DNA from: Lepidodermella squamata
Lineage: Eukaryota > Gastrotricha
Reading direction: 5' to 3'
Assembly (NCBI GenBank): GCA_047495785.1
Contig: JBLDXI010000015.1
Location: forward strand, 2,232,001-2,296,000
DNA length: 64,000 nucleotides
Below are positions 27,920 to 40,960 of this stretch, piece by piece (position 1 is the stretch's first letter; each line of letters opens with the position of its first letter). The notes beneath the pieces were generated by a model. That model saw nothing but the letters and a program-made list of their open reading frames with translations, searched no databases and had not been told where the DNA came from. Both the position numbers and the translations under genes were made by a program.

Positions 27920-29514
27920 TCAGTTTTCAAGTATCGAAAATTACCGGTTACACCGAAGAATCAATGGAACAAATCCAAACATACCTATACTATAACAAGA
28001 AATAACTCTCAAAACTCATTGTTGGATGTATTTCTCGAACTAGGAAAACTTATCGATAAAAATCCGGAATACTTATTGATTTACGTCTAGAACTCTCTCA
28101 GCTCACTATTTCGAGAAATACTACTACAAGCGAAATTGTTTTCAATGGATTCGCTACAATTTTTCTGCAGCGAATTAGCGGATTTTTAGACAAAAACCGC
28201 CGATTCGATCTGCGCGTCTTGAAGCTTTTGCTTCAATTCCTACTGTGACCGCGAGTTTAGCACTGGCCGCAACTTGGACATTCTGAATGACCCGAGCCTT
28301 TCACTTATTATTGTTGCCTCTTTTTCGGCGTGCGCGTTCTTTAAAGATTATTTTTCACAAATGATTGTTTCGAACTCGACGACTTCCACCTTCATTTTTC
28401 TTTTACTGTTCCTCATTAATTGCTTCACGAATTAATTACTCATATAGTTATACTTCTTTATGTGGTGGAATGTCCTGCGAGTTTGATGACTTTCATTCTG
28501 TGAATTTTGAGCCTTTAATTAACGCGCAATTTTCTTCTGCGGCCATTACTAAACAAAATTTCGTCCCTTCAACACCCGGATGTGATTTAAAACTCGATTA
28601 AAAAAATATCTTCTGATGCCGGCATCGTTAAAAATGGATTGTTATTCGTTGCGATGTAGGCGTCTCGATCACATTTTCAACTTTTGGGGGTGTTGAAGGG
28701 GAAAAATTCGAGAATCAATCACTCGTATCATCTTTCGAAAATCGCGGAAATCATTTGTAGCGGATGCGTTGTTCTTTTTCTACCGGCTACTTTTTTGTTG
28801 CTTTGTTTTGATTTCTAACTCTTAGTCCTCCTGTTTGATACACAGTCTCGTTAAGTTTGATTGATAAAAATGTGGAAATTCCTTCTTTACATTGATTTGG
28901 CTGAGGAAAGTCGCCAGATTTAATTATACGCTAAATTAAAACTTCACAAAAAAAGAAAAAATCCTTGAAAACCAATTTTCGAATACGAAAACGATCAATG
29001 TCGTGACTATGAATTCGCTGCTGTTACTATGTAGCTTTATGTGCCTCATTTAATTGATTATTTATTTAATTATTTGTGGAATTATATGTGAATATCCAGG
29101 TTTCGGTCCAGTTATAAAGAGCGCGAAATTCGATTCGCTTTCTTCATACTGCACTTTGTTGTTCATTTATTCGCTTCGACTTTCTTACTCACGACATGAA
29201 TTTATTAATGAAATAAAAAGATTTGAATGTAATCGCGCTTGTTTTATGAATGAAATAAAGCGCGGCGTGACCTAGATCAAATTGGCACACGACCCCGGCC
29301 GGTCGCAATAAAATTACAACCAGCCAACGAACGGACTGACCTCGCCATAAATCGATGATGATGCCATCAAAACAACACGCTGGATTACAGAGCACGTGTT
29401 TTTTCATTGTTACCAGATGTCGCAAAATGGTTTTTTCGAACGCATTTTAAAACTCCAGCTTAAAGTTTCGTGCACACAATTTATTTTTTCAATTTTGATT
29501 TTATTTCATTTTAG
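27920..29514. other. Intergenic, nothing firm
   Basis: Mostly AT-rich sequence without coding signal. A 44-codon frame at about 28470-28601 (MSCEFDDFHSVNFEPL...) was noticed but has no support. The segment ends in a polypyrimidine tract and TTTTAG directly abutting the next start codon. Confidence 0.45.
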
Positions 29515-32500
29515 ATGCAATTAGCCAAATTTTACCCGCCGGCCTATCGTACGAAAGCGGTTCTTCCCGACCCTGGGCCTGATTTTGACTGGAATTATTT
29601 AGAATTAGCTCTACTCGACCTTGGCTTTCCCGTCGCTGTTTTCGACGGATTTCGCAGCCACTGGCCTGGCAACGAATGCGTTGATGGCGTTGTTATGTAC
29701 GCTGAAGAAGTTTTATTCCGCGAAAAATTTATTAACGATCAGCTAAATCAGCTAAAGGCCGAGGCGGAAAATTCGGCTAATTTTATAAAAAATCAAACTG
29801 TGCCCATCGCCGATTTTACGCGGCTTAAAGGCGATTTCGACGCCATTTCAACTCAATTACAAGAAAAATCTCGTTTATTAGACGAGCAAAAAGCCAGAAA
29901 TCAAGAGTTAGACCTGCGTATAGTTGCTGAGATTGAAAAATCACAAAAACTCGAGCAGGAGAAGGCTGAATTGGCGGTTAAATTCAATTCTACAGCCTCG
30001 ATGGAAACTCTCGAGACCGAAATCGAAACTTTACGCCAGGAATTGGAAATCGAACGAGCCGCTATCGATCAGTTGTCACGCGAAAAAGATGCTGAACGAG
30101 CCAATTTTATGGCTCAGCTGTCGAAGATGGAACAGGATTTGAAGGCCGCGGAAATGCATCACAAGGCTTCTTTACTTGAATTACAAGGCCGTTTGAGTGA
30201 ATCGCAACGCCGAGAACTGGCGATGAGTGAGAAACAACAGCGGGATCGGAAGAATTTTGTTGGCTGGAAGCAGCTGAAGTACGAGCCGACGAAAACGCGG
30301 CTCGAGGCGATGGAGAAGCAGCTGAAGGCGTTGGAGGCTGAACATCGCCGGCTGCTTGAAGATTCTGCGAATTTTCGTGTTATGGCGAACGTCGTTGTCG
30401 AATCGAAAGAGGTCCAAACGCAGCCTGAATGGTTGGAAGACGGCGAGTCGCCATCGAAAAAACGCCGCGTTGACGAAGGTGAGTTAATTTATTTCATAAA
30501 TGTTTCTTACCACGTGGGAAATTAATCGCAATTTTTAATCGAGAAATTCGCATTTTCGAATTTTATTTTTTTTTGTAATTTTGGCGATTCCCTGCTTTCT
30601 AAGCGGTACAGCGGTACAGCGGTACATAGAATGTAGTCGATTTTAAACTTTCACGCAGTTTCGTAGGCCGATTTCTAACAATATGAGAACAATTGAGAAA
30701 AATCATTGATGTGTCCCTTTCATCTTAGCAAATTGCTGTCCTGAAAATGAATAAATTTTGAATGTTTCGTGCCATTTGGAAATAGTATCTTTTCACCAGC
30801 TGAGCCTAATTCAGATAAATAATTTGGGGGTGTAGAATCTGCAGAAATGGGAAGCGTTGCTGCCGGAAAATGTAAAGCATTTTCAAAAGAATTTCAGAAC
30901 AAAAAAGACAGCATATTCGTCTTTCGTCAGATAAAGCTCTCTATGCTCGTGCGTGGCTGATTTCTGGTACAATTTGATTTAATATTTAATTCGGTTTAAG
31001 TAACATCGGGAAAATCCAGCATTCCTGCCGGTAAGTAACGCAGATTCCACACTCGTGAAAGAATTTTCCAAAAATCGAATGGAACTTCACAACTGTCATG
31101 GGTTTTAGCAGTGTTTTTTGTTTCAGAGCGCTCGGTTGTTTTATTTGATTTTTCTTGGCTGGTAACTTCCGTCAAATTTCAAAAAGTCGGGTGTTGCTTT
31201 GGGAAATTTGTGATGAATTTCAGCAAATCTATCGATCGAAGCGAGACATTATTCTGGATTTAAACAGATCTTAAATTTAATCGGCATGAAATAATTTAAC
31301 CAATCGCTGTATTCGTTCTAATTTGCGGGACCTGGCGGCCGTCCTCTCCTTGGTCGATTCGAAGTTCCGGCAATGCGAAGAGGCCTAAACTCAAGGATGT
31401 TCCTAGCTTGATGAACCTATTCGATAGATTAATCATCACCGAAGAATAAAAACATCGTTGAACTTTCTTTGCGCGTCTACGACTGCTTATAAGAGAACGC
31501 TGAAGAAAATCAGCAAAATTCGACTGATTTTTGTTGAGTAATTCCTTCGCGATAGCGTTCTGTTCATCCTCATCAAAGTCAGTAAGAAAACATTTTAGCG
31601 GGCAGAGCTGGTCGTGGAACTCCTATTTCCTTGAAAATCGTTGTAAGCTTGGTCTTATTCAGAAAAGGCGAAATTGGAAAAATATCATTGCAATTTTAAA
31701 TGTTCCACCTGGCGACAAGCGACAAATGATGATACGCGTAGACCTTACCGCTGTGGGCCGATGACGGGCCAGAAAAGGTCCGAATGTCTACGTAAAATGA
31801 TCAAACATGAGGAGAAAAAACTTGTAAGTTGACCAAAAATGAGTTGCAGGTTTTTTTCGTCGAATATCCACTTCGGCCGCGTCTTTTTCCCGCCTTGAGA
31901 TTTCCTGGCTCTTGGCCGCTAATTGTTTGTGAGGTTAACGTTTCGACGCTAGAGAAAATTCAGAACAGGCCTTAGGCGTAGACGCCAGCGTCAGGATGCA
32001 GGGTTACAGGGTTTCAGTACTTGATTACGTAGTCAAGTTTTGCCCAAAAATATGACCTGCAATTATCTGAAAAATGATAATAATTCCTCAACAAACAGCG
32101 CTTCAATGGTTCAACATTCGACCATGCGATCTAGGTTTTCTTTTTGCTCAATATTGAAATTTGCTTGTTTTTTGCTCCCACTATGAGTCCCACTTTCCAT
32201 AAATTGAAATTACAGAATTTTTCAACTAAAACTTACTTACTTATTGGTTCCAAGCGAGTTGGCTGCTTTAAATACCAGAAATTTAAATTGAAAATGAATT
32301 TCAAAAATGATAAGAAAATACTCTGGAAATTGCAAAAAATCATTTTCAATTCGGTTTTTCAATTGATCTATCGTCAGCCATTCTTGCTAACATATTCCTC
32401 GCATAGTTTTAATCGGAAATTGTTCCTAATCGGGATTTCATAGCTGAGCTCTGTAAGTTTAAACAATTTTCAAATAATGCTGGAGCCAGGATTGTCATGC

Positions 32501-34881
32501 CGTCTCCACAAGTCATGATTAAATCTACTTTTCTTTCATAACATGGCCGTATATTTTTTTCTTGTATTTTAGGTGCCGAAGATGGCGGCGAAGGCTTGAC
32601 GAAACACGAGGCTGAGCAATTAAATCAGCAAATTCAATACTGGGCATCCATGTTCAAGCCGCTGCAGGAGCAAAACGATAAAATGAAAGAGGTATGAAGT
32701 TTTCCTGTTGAAAATGTAAAATTTATCCCATACAAATAACTGAGCTTAATCGAATTTAATAATTGATTGCTCGCCTTTTCGAATCTTTTAAAAGCCGTTA
32801 TCGCTATTTGAGAAGTTTGAAAAATTGCCGAAGTGAAATGTAGCCGTCGAACTTATTCACGTTCTCGAACGCGTCGAAAGCGTCGGAACCATCGAAATAT
32901 TAAATTTTTTTATTTTAAATTAAACGCATCGGAAAATTCATCGAATTATTTATTCTTATTGTCCGATGTTTGAAGACATTATGTTCCATGAAATCAGTCA
33001 TGCGTGATGAGTCGAAAATCAAAAACTAATTAAGTCGCCCTGCCGGCCGCGACAAACCGCTGTCCCTTTTCCAAGGCTGACTTGTAGTCGACCACGTCCA
33101 CGGCCCCAACCAGTTGTAAGAGTGGTTTCAGGAGCCTGTTGAATCAATTCCAGCACTCGACCGAGGGTTGCCTGAAATGAGGTGGCATAAACTTCCTTAA
33201 ACTTCGAAAAACTTATTATGCTCTGCCGTTCCCATTGCTTGCAACTGCGAGTAAAATGTAAAATGAGGTGGAATTTTCGGGTTTTCGATCCGCCAATAAA
33301 AAACTTATGGCCACCGTGGGTCACCTTGTGTATGGCATCGTTTTGAACATTCATTGCAACGACCAGAAGATTAAGGGGCTGCTGTCCAAAACGGCTTCTT
33401 ATCCTTTTCTGCCGTTGTTTCGTCGACTTCTTAGTGGACGAAGTAGGATTGCTTATCATCGACAGGCTTCTGTGTTCGAGATTCACCCCAGGCGCGACGA
33501 TCAGTGGTTCTGATAGAGCTTGAAAGTGAGTCAGACCTATTCAGTTGCTATTCGAAGTTTTCGCTTCAACTGCCGTTTCAATTTGGCGATTCGCCTCGTT
33601 ATAGTCTTGGAATGGTCTTAACGAGTCCTGATATATACTCGGGCGAATCTTGCACATGTCGCCTCACCTCGATTGTTTTAAACACCTGTCGACTGGCTAG
33701 GATGCTTATGAGCGCCGCCACACAATTGAATGAACCAATTGACATGGGATTTCGCTGGTCTGAGCGCCCTGAGCACGCTAGTAGTAACTGATTTTCGTTA
33801 TATTCTGGAAGCGGAAGCTCTTCGTGATTCTGAAAATGGAATTTGTTAGTGAAACATTTGGGGTCTAATAGCTCTTTATCGACCTTTTCGAAACTTGAAC
33901 CACAAACCGAACCGGGATTAAACAGGGAATACTCATACTCATACTCATTTTATTGCAAATTGTTTCTCAACAGTTTAAAAACAGTTGGTTTTACCCAGCC
34001 TGTCGGGCTGCGTGAACGAAAATCGGGGTTTGCGAGGCCTAACGTTTATAATTGTTAGCTCACTTAATCACTTTCCACGCTCTTTCGAACCGTGATTTAC
34101 CATTAGCGAACTTACATTTAGTGTTTATTTATTGCGATTTGTTCAATTTTAGAAATACGATCGTTTCACTCGGCTGTTCAAAGAAAAACTGGCTTCGCTT
34201 GAAAACTCCCTGGTGGAGCATCTCGAAGTGCTAGCCGAGCCGTTTCACATTCAAATGGAGAGGTCTTTCTTGCGAAGCTTCATTCGTACGATCATCGATA
34301 TCAAGGAGGAACTTGCCTGCGGGGTGGCACCCGCCGGCGCCCTGGCAGGATGCTTTGACATCGCACCCGTTCGGGAAACAACCCCGGCCAGCGTGCCGTC
34401 AGTTTCGACGATCGCATCAACGAGTTGTCAAGGATCGGCGCCAATGTCACGCCAATTTTCTCAAATGGAGACGTCGACACCACTGAAGCAGCCGAATAGT
34501 GCCGCAGAACCTGGTGACCGGAGCGGGGCGGAGACGCCACAGAGTGGGTGCAAGTCAGTGTTTGGCGGTCGGGTGTCAAAGCCGGACTTTTTCGACCCGA
34601 GGCTCCCGAGGCAACCAGCAGCGGCTCGAGATGTGAAAACGTTTGCGAACAAGCGGCGGACCCATCGCGGTCGTAAGCAATTCGGGCAGAATTACCAGGC
34701 AAACAAGGCGCTGAGACCTGGTAACAATTATTATCAACAACGGGATCACGGCGGCCGGGGGTTTGGAGGCCCAGGTACGTCTTATCGGGGCCATCAGGGT
34801 CGGCCGCATCGATCTTCGACGCCTCCGTTTCGGCATCGGAGTGTGGATTCAAAACACGAGCCTTTGCATTCAAAGAAATGA
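29515..34881 (+). CDS. Coiled-coil protein with RG-rich tail, member D of the clustered family (3 exons, 603 aa)
   Basis: Exons are 29515-30478, 32573-32691 and 34153-34881, with introns of 2094 and 1461 bp, the longest I traced in the window. Residues about 25-80 are the N-terminal module (LELALLDLGFPVAVFDGF, then YAEEVLFREKF). Residues about 80-310 are coiled coil, ending in SPSKKRRVDE, a nuclear-localisation-like basic patch. The third exon starts with the C-terminal helical module (LFKEKLASLENSLVEHL, then QMERSFLRSFIRTIIDI), followed by about 170 low-complexity residues with Arg/Gly/Tyr-rich motifs (YYQQRDHGGRGFGGPG). RGG-type tails often bind RNA and drive condensate formation, so a ribonucleoprotein scaffold is possible but unproven. 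The ATG directly follows a TTTTAG acceptor-like sequence. AATAAA follows at 34967. Confidence 0.87.
33019..33486 (-). other. Antisense open frame inside an intron, possibly a relic exon
   Basis: A 155-codon frame runs opposite to the host gene, within its second intron. It ends in a Gly/Arg stretch (TGWGRGRGRLQVSLGKG) that recalls the RG-rich tails of the neighbouring family. A further acceptor-preceded open stretch lies upstream at about 33675-33830 on the same strand. I could not join these into a convincing gene. It may be a decayed inverted copy or chance. Confidence 0.2.
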
Positions 34882-34966
34882 CTATGAAATCCTAGCTGAC
34901 TGTGAACTTTTATTTTTGTGCGCGAAGTGAAAAATTTATTTCTTCTGAGGTACATCATTCGTTTGT

Positions 34967-34972
34967 AATAAA
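34967..34972 (+). terminator. Poly(A) signal AATAAA
   Basis: It lies 86 bases after the stop of the coiled-coil gene ending at 34881, in a suitable place to end that transcript. Confidence 0.6.
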
Positions 34973-37381
34973 GTGATAGGAAAAAGCACTGTTTTGTTTT
35001 GGATTAGGCGAACGATTTCTTGATTTCTTGAAGTGAGAATGGAATTAAGGAATCGGTGTTGAGGAATGGAATTAACGGTGTTGAGGGCAGAAATCGAGTT
35101 ATTGCCCGAAACACAAGTTTAGGATTCCTGTTCCCACATTGTTGGTTATTTTCTGAATGAAAACCCAATTTTCCAATGGAAATCTGGATAAAATGCCCAA
35201 ACACTCATACCCACGGTGTCTGACTAAATTAATTTTGTTGAAATTAAAAAATCAATCTTAAAAAATCGTTTAACAAATTATTTTTGTTTCATTCCTTTTT
35301 AAATCAATTTTAGCACTGAATTCTTTTTTGGTGGAAACCACGCACGGCATCGGCGATTTAATCCTCGGAAACGCAGTCGATTCTAACCAAATGGATATGG
35401 CTGTTGCAGTCTGAGCGACACCAATCAGCTCGTGAAAACCGAAATGCTCAAGATATCGAGCTGCTATAGGAAAAGCCCGAATTTCCTCTTGCGGCTGATA
35501 AGATTCCAGTGTTCAATCCGACGGCGATGACGGCGATGACTTTGAAGGCGTTGCTGAATAACTGCAACAATACATCGAAGAATTGTGGCTTGAGACAATT
35601 AGCACAGTGCAAATTTCCAGGAAACGAATCGCCGACTATGCTATTCAGCGAGTTTCGGTGGAAAATCTCTATGCGAAGCGACGGCATTGGCATTGTTGGG
35701 CTGTGATCCTGTTAAGCCTGAAGAACCGGTTTGAATCACGCTAGTTTCACGGTCGACGCCAGTTGTCAAGTAATTTACTGCACGGTGATGTCACATCCAG
35801 AACTGACTATTGTTTATAAGCTCTCCACAGTATTATTGTTCAATAAAAATGATTTTTGTTGAAATGCTTTCTTTGGTTCAAATTTTTGCTTTGCTAGTCC
35901 AATCCCAATATGGAGTCTGGTTCGCCCAGTAATTCAGTGAATTGGATTTTAACCGAAATTAAAAATAAAAGATCCACCTTAAAACGCGTGAGCGGGCGGA
36001 ATCACCGGGCGGAAACACCGGGCGGAATCACATTTTCCATTGAAGCAAAAAATAACCAACCATGTGGGAATGCACTTTTCTGAAGTCTCGAGTAGCCTAT
36101 AGCTCGCTGCGGTGGTGGGTAGCGAATGTACCGTGCGTATGTGCCGGTAATGGAGCTCGAAAGTTACAGCCCGGTGGAGCACCTTTTGAAAACTGATGTT
36201 GCACGTTATAAATAGTTATTAAGCTGAATAACATGCCTAGGAGAGACGATTCAATCCGTGGAGATGGTGACGGACATAAAAATACTTCAGGTAACACCTC
36301 ATGCTGAAAGCCGAAAGCATGCAAAAGACTATGGCGAATCAAAATAACGAAAATTACGACGTGTACAGTAATTGAGGGAGTTTGCGTTTTACAAAATAGC
36401 CTATTTTAGCAGTAAATCTCAGAGTGAGCACACATTTACGGGTTTCTTAGTTGGAACTTAGTTGAAAGCTACCTTTTATTACTTGGAGCGCGAACTTGGA
36501 AAAAAATTCTGGTTTTCTGGGAAAGTTCGCTCCAAGTATCAAAATGTATCAAAAGGTATCAAATTTCGCTTGACGAATCTACTTTCCTGAATTAGCCGTT
36601 CAATTTAACTTTCTTCAAAGCAGTTGCCATGATTTTTTCCGAACGCAAAAACTCACTCCCTAAGTTTTGATCGGTTCCTCCATTATCAAAATTATGAACA
36701 AAATATCACCGTGTTCCTCTCGAGGAGACCTGGCTGATAGCATTCGGTTCTTTGCAATACGGCCATTTATAGCAAAGAAACCGACGCAGTTTTTTTGATT
36801 TCTTCGCTTTGCTGTCCTCTACGAAATTGAGTAGTCAGCAGACCACCAGGCGCCCATGGCGATAACCCACTTTTCTCGTGAATAGTCAGTCTATAGTCTA
36901 TACTGATATTTCTGTCTTTGTTTGAAACTAAAAATATCTGGCACGCGCTTGAGCTAATTTTAGCTCCAGACTTGAGATCAAATAAACAAAGACAGAAAGT
37001 ATAACGCGGGCACACTCGAATATTGTAATACGTTTTCAAACATTACATGCCTCAGGTTGATTAATATGCATGCAACTTGGACGACCAAGTTTTTGAGGAT
37101 ACTTAGCAAAATACTTTCGTTTTTGGGTTTTGGGTTCATCTTAACTTGGTACTGATTCACTTCGCTCTGATCTGTCATTTTTGACATAAGAACGCTGTCC
37201 TGTTTTCAAGACCGTGCGTTACCGCATTCTCTCCACAGCGCTTTTCAAAGGCCCTAAAAATAGCTCGGATGAAACTAGGATAGTTTGGAAATAGATTTAT
37301 CTCGCGCCTAGCGCGAGCGCGCAACTTTAACAAACATCAACCGCGCGGTTCATTTGGTTTTGTAATTGCGTTTATTTTTCG
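34973..37381. other. Intergenic, apart from the possible relic
   Basis: Beyond the possible coding relic at 35315-35760 I see no gene, RNA or ordered repeat here. A short local repeat CGGGCGGAA-TCACC/CACC occurs near 35993-36030. Confidence 0.4.
35315..35760 (+). pseudogene. Possible decayed coding relic
   Basis: An acceptor-like ATTTTAG at 35308-35314 is followed by an open stretch (ALNSFLVETTHGIGDLILGN). After stops and frame changes come further protein-like segments (e.g. YIEELWLETISTVQISRKRI near 35565). An AATAAA lies at about 35840. The pattern of good segments in changing frames suggests a dead gene or the last exons of one. No family was recognised. Confidence 0.3.
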
Positions 37382-39011
37382 ATAGGTTGCCAATTGCTGC
37401 ATGCCAAAACACTTAGCGTAGGGCCGAAGCGGAAAATGTCTTGAGTAGAAAAGAAGATCGAGTATCATTATGTAAAGGATTACGGAATGCATTAAAGATC
37501 TCTCCACCGTGGCAAGGCAATTGACGTCTGATTTAAATTGAACATAGTCATTTAAAATTTAAGAAGGCGTGATTTGATAGCCCGCCGACAGCCAGATGAT
37601 TTCGTTATGAACAGTCCTTCCCTTTCTGCCGTGAGCCGTAATGCTAAGATAATCGAATGTTATTGCAAAAATCAGTCATCAAACATCAATGCGAACAACT
37701 AAGCGCTGAAACGCCCAGGAAACTGCTTTTGTATTTTTATTATCTTACCTATATATTAATCTCTGATTGCTAGACGTGGAAGTGAAAAGCCAACAATTTC
37801 GACGATATAACAGCAGAACACAATTGTAATGCCCTGTCGTGAGCACATGAGAATGCTGAGGCAACTGCATTTTTAACCAAACTCGATTGGCTAGACCTTG
37901 AGAGCAAAAAGGTTCATTAAATGATATCAATGCAAAGGTAGTACCAGCCACTATTGAAACCATTCCCACGCCCAATGATAGATCAGATAAGCCTGGCTTA
38001 TTTCATGCAGTAGTTTATTTCGATTTCATTCATTTTTCTTTTCCTGTTTTAATATCGCCGCTATCTTCGATCCATCAGCATTCCTTATTAGAGATTTCCG
38101 TTAATGCAAAGGTGACATTCATTTTTTATTGCTCTTTTACCCAATTTGCCCCAGTACCGTCATTTTATGGCACCTCGTTTAGTTCAATTTGACTAAATAA
38201 TCGTAGTATTTTCTTATCGGGCTTGAAGTTGACTTGGGCCAAAGTTCGTGTTTATTTATATCCGGCATTTATTGTTATTGAACTCTCAAATTCGGACACA
38301 TGTTCCTAATAAATGAAATAAACAATAACATTTCTCAAAGCGGACGTAGAAGTGATAAATAAGAGAAATCTTTAATATTTTTCTGGGCAGCAGACTACAA
38401 TCGCAAAAATAAATACATTGTTGGCTGGCTCTTTGGCGACACGCGACTAGCTCCTTGCGCCATTCAAATTCTGTCGCTATGAAGTTGTTTCATTTTTTCT
38501 TTGTTGCTTGCCAATATCAAACGACGAAGCATTGGCTGATACAATTGAAGTTTTTATTCCGAAAAAGATGCTGTCAGTAGGCTAAATAATATCTTAAGGA
38601 TTTCATAACGCTGCGTGCCCTTGTGTTTGCCGAAAAGTCTTCCTGGCCAGCTTCAAATGGCTAGCTTCCAGTGCAAGAGATCACGACACACCGTTACCAA
38701 TAACCAAAACTCATGATATTTATGGTATGTTTTCAACAATTTTAGGATGAAGTCACCATGTCTATGGTCTCACCATGTCTATTCTGACTGATATTCGCAC
38801 ATTGCTAGCGACATCGCAGAACGTTTCATTTAACGGTAAAGTCTTTTCGATAATTTTTTGCCGATGCCAAAGATTATGCCACGCATTTTTCAATAATTCC
38901 ATAACCATGGGGCTTTTTGAGTGGTTTTTAACCAGTCAATAGGGTTAGAACGCGGTAAACCTTCATGGAATTCTCCTTATGCTCCTTCCGCATAATTCCC
39001 CGTTTCCGTTC

Positions 39012-39089
39012 TTTACTACCAAATTTTTCTATCAATCTTTACTACCAAATTTTTCTATCAATCTTTACTACCAAATTTTTCTATCAATA
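39012..39089 (+). repeat. 26-bp tandem repeat, three copies
   Basis: Three consecutive 26-base units beginning TTTACTACCAAATTTTTCTA are nearly identical (one change in the last base). They lie near the end of unit 1 of the larger duplication. Confidence 0.85.
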
Positions 39090-39521
39090 TTTAATTTGAC
39101 TTCTTTAAAATGATGATAATTGTTGAGGTATAAGTTCGTGAGCTGAAGACTCTCGTGTGACGGCATTAGACTGGCGCAGTCTAGCGTCTAGCCGACATTC
39201 TAAGCCTCAACATTTTGTATTTTGTAACATCGGGAGGCTGGGAATTTCAAATAGCTTTGTGCCCGTTAAGTCTCAAGTCCCACTTCCAAGGTCATCCCGC
39301 CCCTATCCTTATATGAGGTGTGTTCCCGGTCTCCCAGCTTTTTCTCCCAATGGCGCATTTCTCCGGTAATTTCTCCCAACCGCTGCATAGGTTGCCAATT
39401 GCTGCATTTCAAAAACACTTAGTGTATGGCCGAAGCGGAAAACGTCCAGAGTGCCCGCCGACAGGCATCTGATTTCTCTATCGTACGACTCAGTTCCATG
39501 ACGTCACAAATAAGCCTAATA

Positions 39522-39954
39522 CAGTAGAAGCTGTATAATCCGAACCCCAGCAATGCGGACAGCGGGCTAGTCCGGAAGATGTTAGGGCGACTGACAGAGT
39601 TTACGTTATAACATGCGGACATCGCACTCGTTAAGGCGGACAGCTTCTTAACGCGGACGCGTGCTAATACGGCCAGTTTTCTAGCTACAGTCGCACTGTC
39701 CACATGGGTATTTTAGGCTCTTTAATGCGGACACCGCGGACGCCCTTCAACTCCATGTCTCCGAGTGGGTTATGGATATTGTCACTAATCTTCGCTTACT
39801 TAGCCTCAAGTTGCAAATTATGCGTAAAAACCACTCAAGTCTAATTAAAGAGCGCGCTACTTAGAAAAGCAAACAGTACCTGCGCGTAAAAGGGGGCCTA
39901 ATCCTGTCCGCTGAGGCCGTTTCAAGGGGCGCCTCGGATTATTCGGTATCAATA
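39522..39954. mobile_element. Degenerate pogo/Tigger-like non-autonomous element
   Basis: The left end reads TA then CAGTAGAAGCTGTATAATCC, followed by repeated subterminal ATGCGGACA/AACGCGGAC motifs. That pattern is typical of pogo/Tigger-type terminal repeats as I know them. A weak inverted counterpart (CTCGGATTATTCGG) lies at about 39933-39946, so the right edge is approximate. It sits in the second duplication unit and has no counterpart in the first. Confidence 0.5.
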
Positions 39955-40960
39955 TTCGGGATGTAGTCTGTCAAGAACAATCCGAGGATCGTCCTTAGCC
40001 GACGCATGAGTATAACATCAAGTCTATTTTCTTGTTGGGTAGTTGAAACAACCACTTTTTCACTATTTACTTCATCATTACGTTGGGCTCCTCAAAGTAC
40101 GATCGAATGGCTTATCAAAGTGGTTGTTTTGGACATCTCCAACGGTATTTTCTTAATCGCGTGCGTCCACGGCTCGAATTAGTCCGTATGGACCAAAGTT
40201 TGTGTTTATTTATATCCGGCATAACGTTTTTTGTAGAACTCTCAAATTTGGACACATGTTCGTTCAAAATGAAATAAGTTTTCTTAATAAACAATATTTC
40301 TCAAAACGGACTAAGAAATGATAAATAATAGAGATCTTTAGTATTATTCTGGGCAGAAGACTGCAATTGAGAAAATAAAAACATTCCAAGCTGTTTGCGG
40401 GGGTTCTTTGCGGCGACACGCGATTAGCCCAGTGCGCCATTAAAAATCTGTCGCAATGCAAAAGCTTTTTCAATTATTTTTTCATTTGTCAGCGTCAAAT
40501 TTTTAAATGATGAAGCATGGGCATATGCAATTAAAAGTTTCATAGCGAAAAGATGCTGTAAGCGCTATCAATAGGTTCAACAATATCATTACGATTATAT
40601 GGCGCGGGCCCCCTTTGCGTCCGCCAAAACGTCTTCCTGCCCAAGCTCAAGTGGCATGCTTCCAGTGCAAGCGACCAAGACACCGTTCCGAAAACTCATG
40701 CTACTTCTGGTATGTTTTCAGAATTTTAGAATGAAGTTATAGAATCTATTATCTATACAAGCAAGGCTGCCGGTCTTGCCAGCGAAATTAGATCTATCCA
40801 TACGAACTCTGTACGCACAAAGTGATAATCGCACATTGCTAGCGGTTATAACGTTCCAATTGATGGTAAAGTCTTTTCGCTACTATTTTGCCAATATTTT
40901 TTTCGGCCCGCATTCCGTAACCATGGGGCGTTTTTCGAGACTGGTTTTCACCAGTCGATC

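Larger units (their letters stand above)
37382..40960 (+). repeat. Diverged tandem duplication, two units of about 1.6-2 kb
   Basis: Unit 1 starts at 37382 and unit 2 at 39387, both with ATAGGTTGCCAATTGCTGCA. Further matching blocks in the same order are 37583/39453 (CCCGCCGACAG), 38236/40197 (TGTTTATTTATATCCGGCAT), 38640/40632 (TCTTCCTG) and 38900/40915 (TCCGTAACCATGGGGC-like). The offset changes from about 2005 to 1961 bases, so indels accumulated. No protein is evident. It may be an old local duplication or two copies of a dispersed repeat. Confidence 0.75.

Noticed and set aside
28470-28601. 44-codon frame MSCEFDDFHS...
   Set aside because: Too short, with no splice or promoter support and no similarity to the neighbours.
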